NCBI GenBank assembly: GCA_016708345.1
Contig: JADJFX010000004.1
Span: 1 to 58,999, forward strand
DNA: 58,999 bases
Direction: 5' to 3'
Origin: Candidatus Rhodoferax bjergmarkensis
GTDB lineage: Bacteria; Pseudomonadota; Gammaproteobacteria; Burkholderiales; Burkholderiaceae_C
Shown: one piece after another, positions 41,528 to 49,861 of the stretch
How the letters are laid out: every line of letters starts with the position of its first letter
How positions within the stretch are numbered: the first letter of the stretch is position 1
The notes under the pieces: generated by a model
Seen by the model: the letters and a program-made list of their open reading frames with translations, nothing else
What the model was told of the DNA's origin: nothing
Database searches by the model: none
Program-made: the position numbers and the translations under genes

Positions 41528-41558
41528 AAAAAAAACCGCCATGATGGCGGTTTTTTTT
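41528..41558. terminator. Bidirectional intrinsic terminator
   Basis: An A-run, ACCGCC, loop ATGAT, GGCGGT and a T-run of eight. Symmetric, so it can serve the repeat-protein gene and the convergent usp gene. Confidence 0.92.
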
Positions 41559-41624
41559 CGACTCGTTACAGTGAGTCGCCATGTGGATGCTGGCCAGAAT
41601 GCAGTCAGTATTCCCAAAGTGACA

Positions 41625-42062
41625 TCAGTCGCGCACCACCAAAACCGGCAAGTGGGTGTGCGTCAGCACGGCTTGGGTGACACTGCCGAGCAGCAGTTTT
41701 TCCAGCCCGCTGCGTCCGTGCGAGCCCATGACGATCAAATCGGCCTGTACGGACTCAGCGGCCTGGATGATGCCTCTCCACGTTGCGGGGGCTTCAATCA
41801 ATGAAGTCTCCACGCTGACACCCGCCTGCTCAAGCGCACTCTTGGCATGCTTGATGGCTGCATTGGCTTGGGCGGTAGCGGCACTCAGGTACTCTGCCTG
41901 GCCGTAGGCAAAATCGGTGCCCACGCCAGTAAACGGGTAGGGATTGATGACATAGATGGCCGTCACGCAACTTCCGAACGCATTGGCAAGGCCGAGCGCC
42001 TTTTGAATGGCCAGCTGTGCCGTGGCCGAACCATCTACTGGCACCAAAATGTGCTTGAACAT
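41625..42062 (-). CDS. Universal stress protein, UspA family
   Basis: 145 aa nucleotide-binding stress protein. Begins MFKHILVPVDGSATAQLA; the ATP-binding signature G-x2-G-x9-G-S is present as MGSHGRSGLEKLLLGSVTQ near the C-terminus, ending LPVLVVRD. AAGGAG lies upstream. Monocistronic by position, with 129 nt to the serine hydrolase gene. Confidence 0.95.
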   Translation of the reverse strand: MFKHILVPVDGSATAQLAIQKALGLANAFGSCVTAIYVINPYPFTGVGTDFAYGQAEYLSAATAQANAAIKHAKSALEQAGVSVETSLIEAPATWRGIIQAAESVQADLIVMGSHGRSGLEKLLLGSVTQAVLTHTHLPVLVVRD

Positions 42063-42191
42063 GATAAAACTCCTTGTGATAGGACACCGTCAAGTGTCCG
42101 ATTGAAACATACGCCTCAAACCCGGCCAACTTTTATTTGCAAATTTCAATGAAACACAAGGGGCGGCAGTTTGCAAATAGGCGGGCAAAAA

Positions 42192-43418
42192 TCATTCCAT
42201 CAGCATGGCATATACCAGATTGCGAAGCTGCATGCCGTAATACTCGCGCTGGTTGGGTGCCTGCAGCATGAAGATCGCAAACAGGTCTTGTGCCGGATCG
42301 ACAAAAAACGTGGTGCCCGCCAAACCACCCCAAAAATACATGCCAGCCGAACCCGGCACACTGACCTCGCCCAGATGTTTGCGCACCGCAACCCCCAAAC
42401 CAAAACCATGCCCCAGCGGCAGCAAGGCGCGTGAGCCGCCAGCGTTGACCGGGATGTCGCCCAAGTGATCGCAGGTCATGAAATCGACCGTTTTTGGCCC
42501 CAGCAGGCGGACCCCGCCGAGTTGCCCTCGGTTCAGCATGAGTTGCAAAAAACGGGCGTAGTCCATCGCCGTGCTGGCCAGGCCGCCGCCGCCGGACTCC
42601 AGCCGCACTTCCTCGCGCACATCCATCACGCGCATTTGCGGCGCGCCTTCGGGGTCGCGGGCAAACGGCTCGGCAATGCGGCCATGGTGCTGACTGGGTA
42701 CAAAAAAGCCGGTGTCGGTCATGCCCAGGGGTTGAAAAATTTTCTCGTTTAAAAAAGTGCCCAGCGTCTGCCCGCTGACGACCTCAATGACCCGACCCAG
42801 CACATCGGTGCCACGGCCATACTCCCACAGGGTGCCGGGCTCGGCCACCAAGGGCAAGGCCGCCAACTCGTGCGAAAACTCGGCGTTGCTGCGTGAGCGC
42901 GTGCCAATCCGTGCTTGGGCGTATTGCCGCTGCACGGCATTGGCACCCAAAAACTCATAGGTCAGGCCGGCCGTGTGGCGCAGCAGGTCGTACAGCGTGG
43001 CACCTTGGCGCACCTCCTGCAGTTGCACGCTGCCGTCCACCATCAAAGCCACTTTTTGGCGAGCATATTCGGGCAGGTATTTGGCCACCGGGTCACTGAG
43101 CAGCAGCTTGCCCTGCTCCATCAGCATCAGCACCGCTACCGACACGATCGGCTTGGTCATGGAATAAATGCGAAAGATGGCATCGCGCGCCATCGCCGCG
43201 CCACTGGCCGGGTCTTGCGCTCCCAGCGGCTCGAACATTGCAACCTTGCCGTGGCGCGCAATCAGCACCACACCGCCGGGCAGGCGCTGACGGACTACCT
43301 CCGATTGAAGCACCTGAATCAGTCGCTGGCTGCGCTGTGGGCACAGGCCAACCTCTTCTGGAAGGGCAAAGGGCAGCGCCCCATCAGTTCCTTGGGCGAA
43401 AGAATAACTCGGGCTCAT
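42192..43418 (-). CDS. Serine hydrolase, beta-lactamase/EstB family (class C fold)
   Basis: 408 aa. The catalytic S-x-x-K motif is SMTKPIVSVAV (about residue 89). The second motif, usually YxN, reads YGR in WEYGRGTDVLGRVIEVVSG, as in several EstB-type esterases. PLGMTDTGFFV and the C-terminal GLAGTTFFVDPAQDLFAIFM (KTG-like region) fit. No signal peptide is evident, so a cytoplasmic esterase is more likely than a beta-lactamase. Substrate unknown. Confidence 0.88.
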   Translation of the reverse strand: MSPSYSFAQGTDGALPFALPEEVGLCPQRSQRLIQVLQSEVVRQRLPGGVVLIARHGKVAMFEPLGAQDPASGAAMARDAIFRIYSMTKPIVSVAVLMLMEQGKLLLSDPVAKYLPEYARQKVALMVDGSVQLQEVRQGATLYDLLRHTAGLTYEFLGANAVQRQYAQARIGTRSRSNAEFSHELAALPLVAEPGTLWEYGRGTDVLGRVIEVVSGQTLGTFLNEKIFQPLGMTDTGFFVPSQHHGRIAEPFARDPEGAPQMRVMDVREEVRLESGGGGLASTAMDYARFLQLMLNRGQLGGVRLLGPKTVDFMTCDHLGDIPVNAGGSRALLPLGHGFGLGVAVRKHLGEVSVPGSAGMYFWGGLAGTTFFVDPAQDLFAIFMLQAPNQREYYGMQLRNLVYAMLME

Positions 43419-43457
43419 GCGGTCTCTCCAAACAGAGTGGTATGGTTCACCTTGATC

Positions 43458-44195
43458 TTAATACTGCAGTATCTTGTTCAAAAACTCTTTGGTGCGGGGC
43501 TTGCGCTCGTGCGGCTGGTTGAAGAATGCGTCCGTGGAACAGTCTTCCAAAATAACACCGCCCACGTCCATGAAAATAACGCGGTGCGACACCTTGCGGG
43601 CAAAACCCATTTCGTGCGTCACGCACATCATGGTCATGCCCTCGTTGGCCAGGCCCACCATCACGTCCAGCACCTCGCCCACCATTTCGGGGTCGAGCGC
43701 CGAGGTGGGTTCGTCAAACAGCATCACGATCGGGTCCATGCTGAGCGCCCGCGCAATGGCCACCCGCTGCTGCTGCCCGCCGGACAACTGGCCGGGAAAC
43801 TTGTCCTTGTGCGCCATCAGGCCCACGCGCTCCAACACTTTGAGGCCACGCGTTTTGGCTTCAATCGGGCTGCGCCGCAAGACCTTGATCTGGGCCAGGG
43901 TCAGGTTGTCGGTCACGCTCAGGTGCGGGAACAACTCAAAATGCTGAAACACCATGCCAACGCGGCTGCGCAGCCTTGGCAAGTCGGTCCGGGGGTCGTG
44001 TACGGCGACGCCGTCCACGGTGATGTGGCCTTTTTGAATCGGCTCCAGCGCGTTGATGGTCTTGATCAGGGTGGACTTGCCCGAGCCGGACGGCCCGCAC
44101 ACCACCACCACCTCGCCTTTTTGCACGGTGGTGCTGCAGTCGGTCAGCACCTGTACCGGGCCATACCATTTGGAAACATTTTTAATTTCGATCAT
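43458..44195 (-). CDS. gltL: Glutamate/aspartate ABC transporter ATP-binding protein
   Basis: 245 aa polar-amino-acid ABC ATPase. Walker A GPSGSGKSTLIK, Q-loop in VGMVFQHFELFPH, signature LSGGQQQRVAIARAL, Walker B VMLFDEPTSALDPE and His switch CVTHEMGFA. Last gene of the gltI-gltJ-gltK-gltL operon, 11 nt after gltK. Confidence 0.95.
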   Translation of the reverse strand: MIEIKNVSKWYGPVQVLTDCSTTVQKGEVVVVCGPSGSGKSTLIKTINALEPIQKGHITVDGVAVHDPRTDLPRLRSRVGMVFQHFELFPHLSVTDNLTLAQIKVLRRSPIEAKTRGLKVLERVGLMAHKDKFPGQLSGGQQQRVAIARALSMDPIVMLFDEPTSALDPEMVGEVLDVMVGLANEGMTMMCVTHEMGFARKVSHRVIFMDVGGVILEDCSTDAFFNQPHERKPRTKEFLNKILQY

Positions 44196-44206
44196 GGAAC
44201 TCTGAC

Positions 44207-44893
44207 CTAGCGAATGATGGCAATGCGTTGTTGCAGCCGCCGCGCCAAATAGGACATGCCGTAACAGAGCAAAAAATACACCACCGCTGCCAACAGATAG
44301 GCTTCCTCGGGGCGCCCATAAATTTTGCCGGCCGTGGTGAAGCCCTTGAGCAGATCGTAAGCGCCAATGGCGTACACCAGCGAGGTGTCCTGAAACAAAA
44401 TAATGGTCTGCGTCAACAGTACCGGCAGCATGTTGCGAAAGGCCTGCGGCAACACCACCAGCTGCATGTTCTGCCCATAACGCATGCCCAAAGCCTGCCC
44501 TGCCTGGACCTGCCCCTGCGAAATGGAAGCTATACCAGCACGCATGATCTCGCTGAAATAAGCCGCCTCAAACGCAATGAAGGTGATGATGGCCGAATAC
44601 TCGGCCCGATGGTTGTCCCCCCCGGGCAACGCACTGTAAACCCAGCCCGGCACCAGCAAAAAGAACCACAGAATCACCATAACCAGCGGAATGGAGCGCA
44701 TGCCATTGACATAAACCGTGGCCACCAGCGCCAGAATGGGTCGCCCTGACAAACGCATCAGCGCCAATACAGTGCCCAGCACCAAGCCACCCACAGTAGC
44801 CACCAGCGTCAACTGAACACTAAACCAAAAGCCTGTGACGACAAACTTGCCAATCACATCCCAGCTGAAAAAGGACAGGTCAAGCTCGCCCAT
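44207..44893 (-). CDS. gltK: Glutamate/aspartate ABC transporter permease GltK
   Basis: Inner-membrane permease of the HisMQ type, about 228 aa. Start at 44893 (MGELDLSFFSWDVIGKF), one nt after the gltJ stop; a longer in-frame start overlaps gltJ. Five predicted helices and the EAA loop with EIMRAGIASISQGQVQAGQALGM are present. Pairs with GltJ. Confidence 0.93.
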   Translation of the reverse strand: MGELDLSFFSWDVIGKFVVTGFWFSVQLTLVATVGGLVLGTVLALMRLSGRPILALVATVYVNGMRSIPLVMVILWFFLLVPGWVYSALPGGDNHRAEYSAIITFIAFEAAYFSEIMRAGIASISQGQVQAGQALGMRYGQNMQLVVLPQAFRNMLPVLLTQTIILFQDTSLVYAIGAYDLLKGFTTAGKIYGRPEEAYLLAAVVYFLLCYGMSYLARRLQQRIAIIR

Positions 44894-44894
44894 G

Positions 44895-45626
44895 TCAGTG
44901 CCCGCCCCCGGCACCGGCAGCCACCGCAAAACCAGGAATTCGAACCCGCCTTTCCAGCCAGGCCATCAAGCGATTGACCGTGAGCGCAGACACGACGTAC
45001 AGCGCCGTCACGGCCAGGTAAATCTCGATGCCGCGTGAGGTCTCCTCCTGCGCCTGCATGGCAAACATGGTCAGCTCGGAAATCGACACGGCAAACGCCA
45101 CGGACGAGTTCTTCAAGAGGTTCATGGTTTCGCTGGTCAGTGGCGGCAAGATAATGCGAAACGCCAGCGGCAAAATGACATAGCGGTAGGTTTGCAGCGT
45201 GGTCAAGCCCATCGCCATGGCGGCATACCGCTGCCCCTTGGGCAGTGCCTCAATACCGGCACGCACCTGCTCGGCCACGCGCGCCGAAGTAAAAAGCCCC
45301 AAGGCCAGCACCACCAGCAAAAAACCCGGCAACTGCTGCATCGGCGCAAACAGCTTGGGCAGCACAAAATACCAAAGAAAAATTTGCACCAAGAGCGGAA
45401 TGTTTCGAAACAGCTCCACCCAAGCCCGTGCCAGGCGCACCAGCCAGGGCCGACCCACAAAGGTGTGCGCGGTTCCGACCAGCAAGCCCATGAGCAGCGC
45501 GACAACCCACGCACAGCCCGCCACGGCCAGCGTCCAGCCCCAGGCGTCCAGAATCCACTCCAGGTAGCTGCGCCCGCTACCGTCGTCCTGCAAAAAAACC
45601 TGCCAATCCCAGGCCATCAGGGTCAC
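44895..45626 (-). CDS. gltJ: Glutamate/aspartate ABC transporter permease GltJ
   Basis: 243 aa HisMQ-type permease. It starts at GTG 45626, overlapping the gltI stop (GTGA), or at ATG 45617 (MAWDWQVFL). The EAA loop is EQVRAGIEALPKGQRYAAMAMGL; FRNIPLLVQIFLWYFVLP is characteristic of GltJ. The C-terminus ends in a Gly/Ala-rich GAGGGH. Confidence 0.93.
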   Translation of the reverse strand: MTLMAWDWQVFLQDDGSGRSYLEWILDAWGWTLAVAGCAWVVALLMGLLVGTAHTFVGRPWLVRLARAWVELFRNIPLLVQIFLWYFVLPKLFAPMQQLPGFLLVVLALGLFTSARVAEQVRAGIEALPKGQRYAAMAMGLTTLQTYRYVILPLAFRIILPPLTSETMNLLKNSSVAFAVSISELTMFAMQAQEETSRGIEIYLAVTALYVVSALTVNRLMAWLERRVRIPGFAVAAGAGGGH

Positions 45627-46522
45627 TTGCGGGTGTAGTCTTCCATCGGCTTGTCATTGGGCTGCGCCCAAGCCGCGCGGGTGCTTTCGCTGGCGGGGTA
45701 GCCTACGCGTGTGTTCTTGGGCGGAATCGGCTGCATGAACCATTTGTCCCACAGCTTGGCGATTTCGCCCGATTTCATCATGCCCATGACCGTGTCGTCA
45801 CACAGCTTCTTGAACGCCGGGTCGTCCTTGCGCAGCATGATGGCGATGGGCTCCACGCTCAGTGTTTCGCCCACAATCTTGAAGCCCGCCGGATTTTTGG
45901 ACATGGCTATATTGCCCGCCAGGATGGCACCGTCCATCACAAACGCCTCGGCACGGCCCGACTCCAGTAGCAAAAAGCTGTCGGAATGGTCTTTGCCAAA
46001 CACCTCTTTGAAGTCCACTCCGGTGGCGCGCTCGTGCTTGCGCAGGGTCTGCACAGAGGTCGTTCCCGTGGTGGTGGCCAAGGTTTTCCCATTGAGCAGG
46101 GCAATGCTGTTGATAGAAGAATCAGCCCGCACGGCAATGCGAACTTCTTCCACAAACGTGGTCACCACAAAAGCCACTTCCTTCTGGCGCGTGGCGTTGT
46201 TGGTGGTGGAGCCGCACTCAATGTCCACCGTGCCGTTTTGTACCAAGGGAATGCGATTTTGCGAGGTGACCGGTTGGTACTTCACACTGAGCTTTTTGCC
46301 AACAGCCTTTTCCAGATCGGCAATGATGCGCCGACACACCTCGACATGAAAACCGGTGTACTGACCGTCTCCCAAGGTATAGGACAAAGCGCCGGAAGAG
46401 TCACGCACCCCCATGGTGATGCTGCCCGAGGCCTTAACTTTGCTGATGGTGTCCGGGCCTTGCGCCTGAGCCCCGAAGGCAGCAAGCGCCACCGCCGCCA
46501 CTGCCAAAAGATGTGTCTTCAT
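45623..46522 (-). CDS. gltI: Glutamate/aspartate periplasmic binding protein
   Basis: Solute-binding protein of family 3, about 299 aa. Start at 46522 (MKTHLLAVAAVALAAFGAQA, signal peptide): GGGGTG lies 8-9 nt upstream, too close to the alternative ATG at 46528. Landmarks: ITMGVRDSSGALSYTLGDGQYTGFHVEVCRRI, NRIPLVQNGTVDIECGSTTN and VVTTFVEEVRIAVR. First gene of the operon; a copy of the dispersed element lies about 97 bp upstream. Confidence 0.95.
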   Translation of the reverse strand: MKTHLLAVAAVALAAFGAQAQGPDTISKVKASGSITMGVRDSSGALSYTLGDGQYTGFHVEVCRRIIADLEKAVGKKLSVKYQPVTSQNRIPLVQNGTVDIECGSTTNNATRQKEVAFVVTTFVEEVRIAVRADSSINSIALLNGKTLATTTGTTSVQTLRKHERATGVDFKEVFGKDHSDSFLLLESGRAEAFVMDGAILAGNIAMSKNPAGFKIVGETLSVEPIAIMLRKDDPAFKKLCDDTVMGMMKSGEIAKLWDKWFMQPIPPKNTRVGYPASESTRAAWAQPNDKPMEDYTRK

Positions 46523-46618
46523 GTCCATGTCACCCCAAGTAAATGAAATATGCCGAGCGGTGGTGAGTCTATGCCCAAAAAGACAAATGCGGTGGGAGAA
46601 CTCGGACAGATGATTATT

Positions 46619-46667
46619 TGCTATATTTTTTATAGCTGCTCGCGCTTGTTTAATATGCGCCAAGGCC
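46619..46667 (+). repeat. Dispersed 49-bp element, copy G (upstream of gltI)
   Basis: Reads TGCTATATTTTTT, then ATAGCTGCTCGCGC, then TTGTTTAATATGCGCC, ending AAGGCC; exactly 49 nt. It lies in the 166-bp gap between the BLUF gene end and gltI, 97 bp from the gltI start, close to where its promoter should be. Confidence 0.85.
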
Positions 46668-46688
46668 ACATTTCATATATTTTTATTG

Positions 46689-47111
46689 TCAGGCGCGACC
46701 CATGATGCAGGCGGTGGCCATCAGTTCTTCCAGCAAGGCCAATGACACGCTGCCAGACACCGAATACGGGTCCAGTTCAGGTTTTTCAGCGTACTTGAGC
46801 AAAATCGAGGCGTTGATCTTGGACATATTGACCTGTCCCATGGTCCAGCCGCCAAAGCGCCGCTCGGTAATTTCTTCATAGTGCAGTAGCACCACATCTT
46901 TGTGGCGCGGGTCTTTCTGGATGTGGCCAAACAAATCGCTCACTGCCATGCGACCACCTTCAATGGCCTGCAAAAAAATGCCGCCGCCATAGCAAAGAAT
47001 GCCGGTAATGCCGCACTCCGGGTTGTGCTGACGAGATTGCCGCAAGATGGCCTCAATGGCGTCCGTGCTGGTGTCCACCGCACGGCTGGCATAAAGCAAA
47101 CGAACCAACAT
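46689..47111 (-). CDS. BLUF-domain blue-light photoreceptor
   Basis: 140 aa flavin-binding light sensor without an attached output domain. The photocycle residues are all present: Tyr7 (LLYAS), Asn30, Gln48 (FLQAIEG) and the Trp89-x-Met91 pair in GGWTMGQ. The core GITGILCYGGGIFLQAIEG is canonical. Start at 47111, leaving only two bases to the folE stop, so translation is almost certainly coupled to folE. A short C-terminal helix (ALLEELMATACIM) may contact a partner. Confidence 0.94.
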   Translation of the reverse strand: MLVRLLYASRAVDTSTDAIEAILRQSRQHNPECGITGILCYGGGIFLQAIEGGRMAVSDLFGHIQKDPRHKDVVLLHYEEITERRFGGWTMGQVNMSKINASILLKYAEKPELDPYSVSGSVSLALLEELMATACIMGRA

Positions 47112-47113
47112 GA

Positions 47114-47815
47114 TTAACCTTTCTTGGGGATAAGCGACAAAAATTCGCGGCGCAAATTGGGGTCTTTCAGAAAACTGCCGCGCATGACCGAGTTGATCAT
47201 TTTGCTGTCCATGTCTTTGACGCCGCGCCAGCCCATGCAAAAATGCGTGGCTTCCATCACGATGGCCAGCCCGTCAGGCTGTGTTTTTTGCTGAATCAGG
47301 TCTGCCAGTTGCACCACCGCTTCTTCCTGGATTTGGGGTCGCCCCATCACCCATTCGGCCAAGCGGGCGTATTTCGACAGGCCAATCACGTTGGTGTGCT
47401 CATTGGGCAAAACGCCAATCCAGATTTGACCAATTACCGGGCACAGGTGGTGGCTGCAGGCACTGCGCACGGTGATGGGGCCCACAATCATCAGCTCATT
47501 CAGGTGCTCGGCATTGGGAAACTCAGTGATGGTCGGTGCGCTCACATAACGGCCCCGAAACACCTCATTGAGGTACATCTTGGCCACGCGCCGCGCAGTG
47601 CTGTCGGTGTTGTGATCGCGCTCGGTGTCTATGACCAAGCTGCTGAGCACACCCTTCATCTTGTCCTCCACCTCATCGAGCAACTTCTCAAGCTCGCCAG
47701 GCTGGACAAAGTCCGCAATATTGTCATTGGCATTGAAGCGCTTGCGCGCTGCCAGCAGACGCTCCCGGATTTTGACGGATACGGGTGTGCCTTCATCGGC
47801 ATCGGTTGGGTTCAT
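47114..47815 (-). CDS. folE: GTP cyclohydrolase I
   Basis: Converts GTP to 7,8-dihydroneopterin triphosphate, the first step of folate synthesis. About 233 aa from MNPTDADEGTPVSVKI; earlier ATGs at 47833 and 47839 are also in frame and no start has a clear ribosome-binding site. Zinc and catalytic residues lie in VRSACSHHLCPVIGQIWIG and EATHFCMGWRGVKD; NVIGLSKYARL is conserved. nudB, for the second folate step, lies 2 kb away on the same strand. Confidence 0.96.
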   Translation of the reverse strand: MNPTDADEGTPVSVKIRERLLAARKRFNANDNIADFVQPGELEKLLDEVEDKMKGVLSSLVIDTERDHNTDSTARRVAKMYLNEVFRGRYVSAPTITEFPNAEHLNELMIVGPITVRSACSHHLCPVIGQIWIGVLPNEHTNVIGLSKYARLAEWVMGRPQIQEEAVVQLADLIQQKTQPDGLAIVMEATHFCMGWRGVKDMDSKMINSVMRGSFLKDPNLRREFLSLIPKKG

Positions 47816-47877
47816 GGTGCGTTGACTTTTCATTAACATGAAAGAATGGTACCAGCGTTTTAAGAGTAGGGTTTTTA

Positions 47878-47926
47878 GCCTGTTGCGCCCGTAGATTCTG
47901 CGTAAGCAGCTATTAAATTAATAGCG
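47878..47926 (-). repeat. Dispersed 49-bp element, copy H (overlapping the clsB stop)
   Basis: Reads CGCTATTAATTTA, then ATAGCTGCTTACGCA, then GAATCTACGGGCGCA, ending ACAGGC; 49 nt. The clsB stop codon TAA (47918-47920) lies inside its first nine bases. Confidence 0.85.
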
Positions 47927-49114
47927 TTTTCCACTCAGGAACAGCATGATTCGCATCAGTGCATAGGCAAGGTGGTCGAGCAGACGCTGTCGCCATGGCC
48001 GGTTGGCGTAGATAGACGGGTCTACCCGTGCGCCACCATGCTCCATGGCATGCACCAGCCGGGCGCGCAAATTTCTGGCAAATGTGAGGTCGTCCACCAC
48101 CACATTGGCCTCACGGGCCAGCAACAGACTCAATGGGTCCAGATTGGAAGAACCCACCGTGGCCCAATGCCCGTCGATAACCGCAACCTTGGCATGCAGA
48201 AAACTCACTGAATACTCGTAAATCTCAACGCCTGCGGCCAGCAGCACATCGTAAACCGGCTGGGCAGCGTGGTACTGCATGAAATACTCATAGCGCCCCT
48301 GAAGCAGCAAACGCACCCGCACTCCCCGGCGCGCAGCATGAATCAAGCCCTTGCGCAGTTTGGCACCCGGCAAGAAATAGGCATTGGCAATGATGATTTC
48401 TTGCCGCGCTTCGCCAATGGCTTGCCGGTAGCTGCGCTCAATGCGCGAACGGTTGCGCAGGTTGTCACGCAATATGAGCTCGGCTTTGGTGTTGTGCCCC
48501 TCGCCAACCACTCGGGCGGCCGCTTCAGTGCGTGAACGCGCACGAAGCGCCTGCCAGGCGGTCGAAAAATCGCTCAGCCGCACGGTATGCGCTGCCTGCA
48601 AACGCAGCCAAAACAGCGCCATCACCTCATAAATGGCCTGCACCAGAGGCCCCCTGACCCGCACCGCAAAATCAAACCGTGGCGAGGTCAGAACCCCATG
48701 GTTGGGGTCATAAAAGTCATCCAGCACGTTGATCCCACCGCAAAAAGCGATGCTGCCATCCACCACGCACAGTTTTCGGTGCAATCGCCGCCAGCGGCTG
48801 GGAATCAACAGACCCAAGCGACCCATCGGTGAAAAAATGCGCCAATTGACGCCGGCCGCATGAAAACGCTGTTCCCACTCAACCGGAAAGTCTGCAGTAC
48901 CCACGCCGTCCACCACCAAATACACCGCCACCCCGCGCTGCGCCGCGCGCTCCAGCGCGCAAGCCACCCCCTCCCCAGAAGCCTGCACGTCGAAAATGTA
49001 GGTCTCCATGCGTACTTCTTGCTTGCTTTGCTCAATCGCGCTGATGAGCGCAGGAAAAAATTCCTGCCCCCCCTGCAGCAATTGAAGCTGGTGACCGGGT
49101 CGAAATTGCGGCAT
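47918..49114 (-). CDS. clsB: Cardiolipin synthase B-type phospholipase D family protein
   Basis: 398 aa with two HKD catalytic motifs: HRKLCVVDGSIAFCGG (about residues 114-129) and HAKVAVIDGHWATVGSSNLDPLS (about residues 304-326). ETYIFDVQASGEG near the N-terminus and RVRLLLQGRYEYFMQYHA are typical of ClsB. It makes cardiolipin or related lipids at the inner membrane. It follows the EEP gene by 12 nt, a pair seen in many betaproteobacteria. The last residues (GKRY) and the stop derive from the dispersed element. Confidence 0.93.
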   Translation of the reverse strand: MPQFRPGHQLQLLQGGQEFFPALISAIEQSKQEVRMETYIFDVQASGEGVACALERAAQRGVAVYLVVDGVGTADFPVEWEQRFHAAGVNWRIFSPMGRLGLLIPSRWRRLHRKLCVVDGSIAFCGGINVLDDFYDPNHGVLTSPRFDFAVRVRGPLVQAIYEVMALFWLRLQAAHTVRLSDFSTAWQALRARSRTEAAARVVGEGHNTKAELILRDNLRNRSRIERSYRQAIGEARQEIIIANAYFLPGAKLRKGLIHAARRGVRVRLLLQGRYEYFMQYHAAQPVYDVLLAAGVEIYEYSVSFLHAKVAVIDGHWATVGSSNLDPLSLLLAREANVVVDDLTFARNLRARLVHAMEHGGARVDPSIYANRPWRQRLLDHLAYALMRIMLFLSGKRY

Positions 49115-49126
49115 GCGTTCTCGCAG

Positions 49127-49861
49127 TCAGTGGGCCAGGGCGAACTCGGCAATCAATGGCAAATGGTCCGACATGCGCCACCAGCTGCGTCCACGGGGAA
49201 CCTCAACCCCCAGCGGCACCAGGCCTCGGCCATACACGTAGTCCAGTTGCACCAGTGGCAAACGAGCCGGAAAAGTGGGCTGCTGGGACGCTTCGAATGT
49301 TCTCAAATTTGCCGCATACAGGGCATTGCGCACCAAGCTTCCCCAGTCATTGAAGTCACCCGCCACCAGCAGCGGCTCGGCTGCGGGAACTTCCCTTTCA
49401 ATATAGCGTTGCAACTGCGCCACCTGGCGCGCGCGGCTGGCGCGGATCAGCCCCAAATGCACCACCACCACATGCACCGGTTGCCCGTGCACCAGCACCT
49501 GAACATGCAACAGGCCACGCTGTTCAAACCGATGGTCCGAGATATCTTCATGCTGATGGGTCACCACCGGCCAGCGCGTCAGCATGGCATTGCCATGCTC
49601 GCCGTGGCGGGTGTAGGCGTTGGTGCGGTAAACAGCCTCGTAGCCATCTGGCGCGAGAAAGTCAGCCTGCGGCATGTCTGGCCAGCGGGTGAAATACTCT
49701 TCTTCGCCCCGGTGGTGCTTGCGCACCTCTTGCAGGCACACAATGTCAGCGTTGAACTGACCTACCGCGTCGGCCAGATTGTGTATTTCCAGCCTGCGCT
49801 GCGGCCCCAGGCCCTGCACCCCCTTGTGGATGTTGTAAGTGGCAACACGGATGGTCTTCAT
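49127..49861 (-). CDS. Endonuclease/exonuclease/phosphatase family hydrolase
   Basis: About 244 aa, DNase I-like fold. The start at 49861 (MKTIRVATYNIHKGVQGLG) overlaps the nudB stop by ATGA. Active-site residues: Asn in ATYNIHKG, Glu in CLQEVR, AGDFNDW and the terminal SDHLPLIAEF. Usually located next to clsB; the physiological substrate is unknown and could be a phospholipid head group or nucleic acid. Confidence 0.9.
   Translation of the reverse strand: MKTIRVATYNIHKGVQGLGPQRRLEIHNLADAVGQFNADIVCLQEVRKHHRGEEEYFTRWPDMPQADFLAPDGYEAVYRTNAYTRHGEHGNAMLTRWPVVTHQHEDISDHRFEQRGLLHVQVLVHGQPVHVVVVHLGLIRASRARQVAQLQRYIEREVPAAEPLLVAGDFNDWGSLVRNALYAANLRTFEASQQPTFPARLPLVQLDYVYGRGLVPLGVEVPRGRSWWRMSDHLPLIAEFALAH

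Noticed and set aside
42915..44210. Long plus-strand reading (431 codons) opposite the serine hydrolase and gltL
   Set aside because: It spans two well-supported minus-strand genes and is His/Gln-rich, typical of an antisense shadow.
44505..44545. GCTATACC...TTCGCA in gltK resembling the 49-bp element
   Set aside because: The translated residues (AGIASISQGQV) are the normal permease EAA-loop sequence and the core match is weak.
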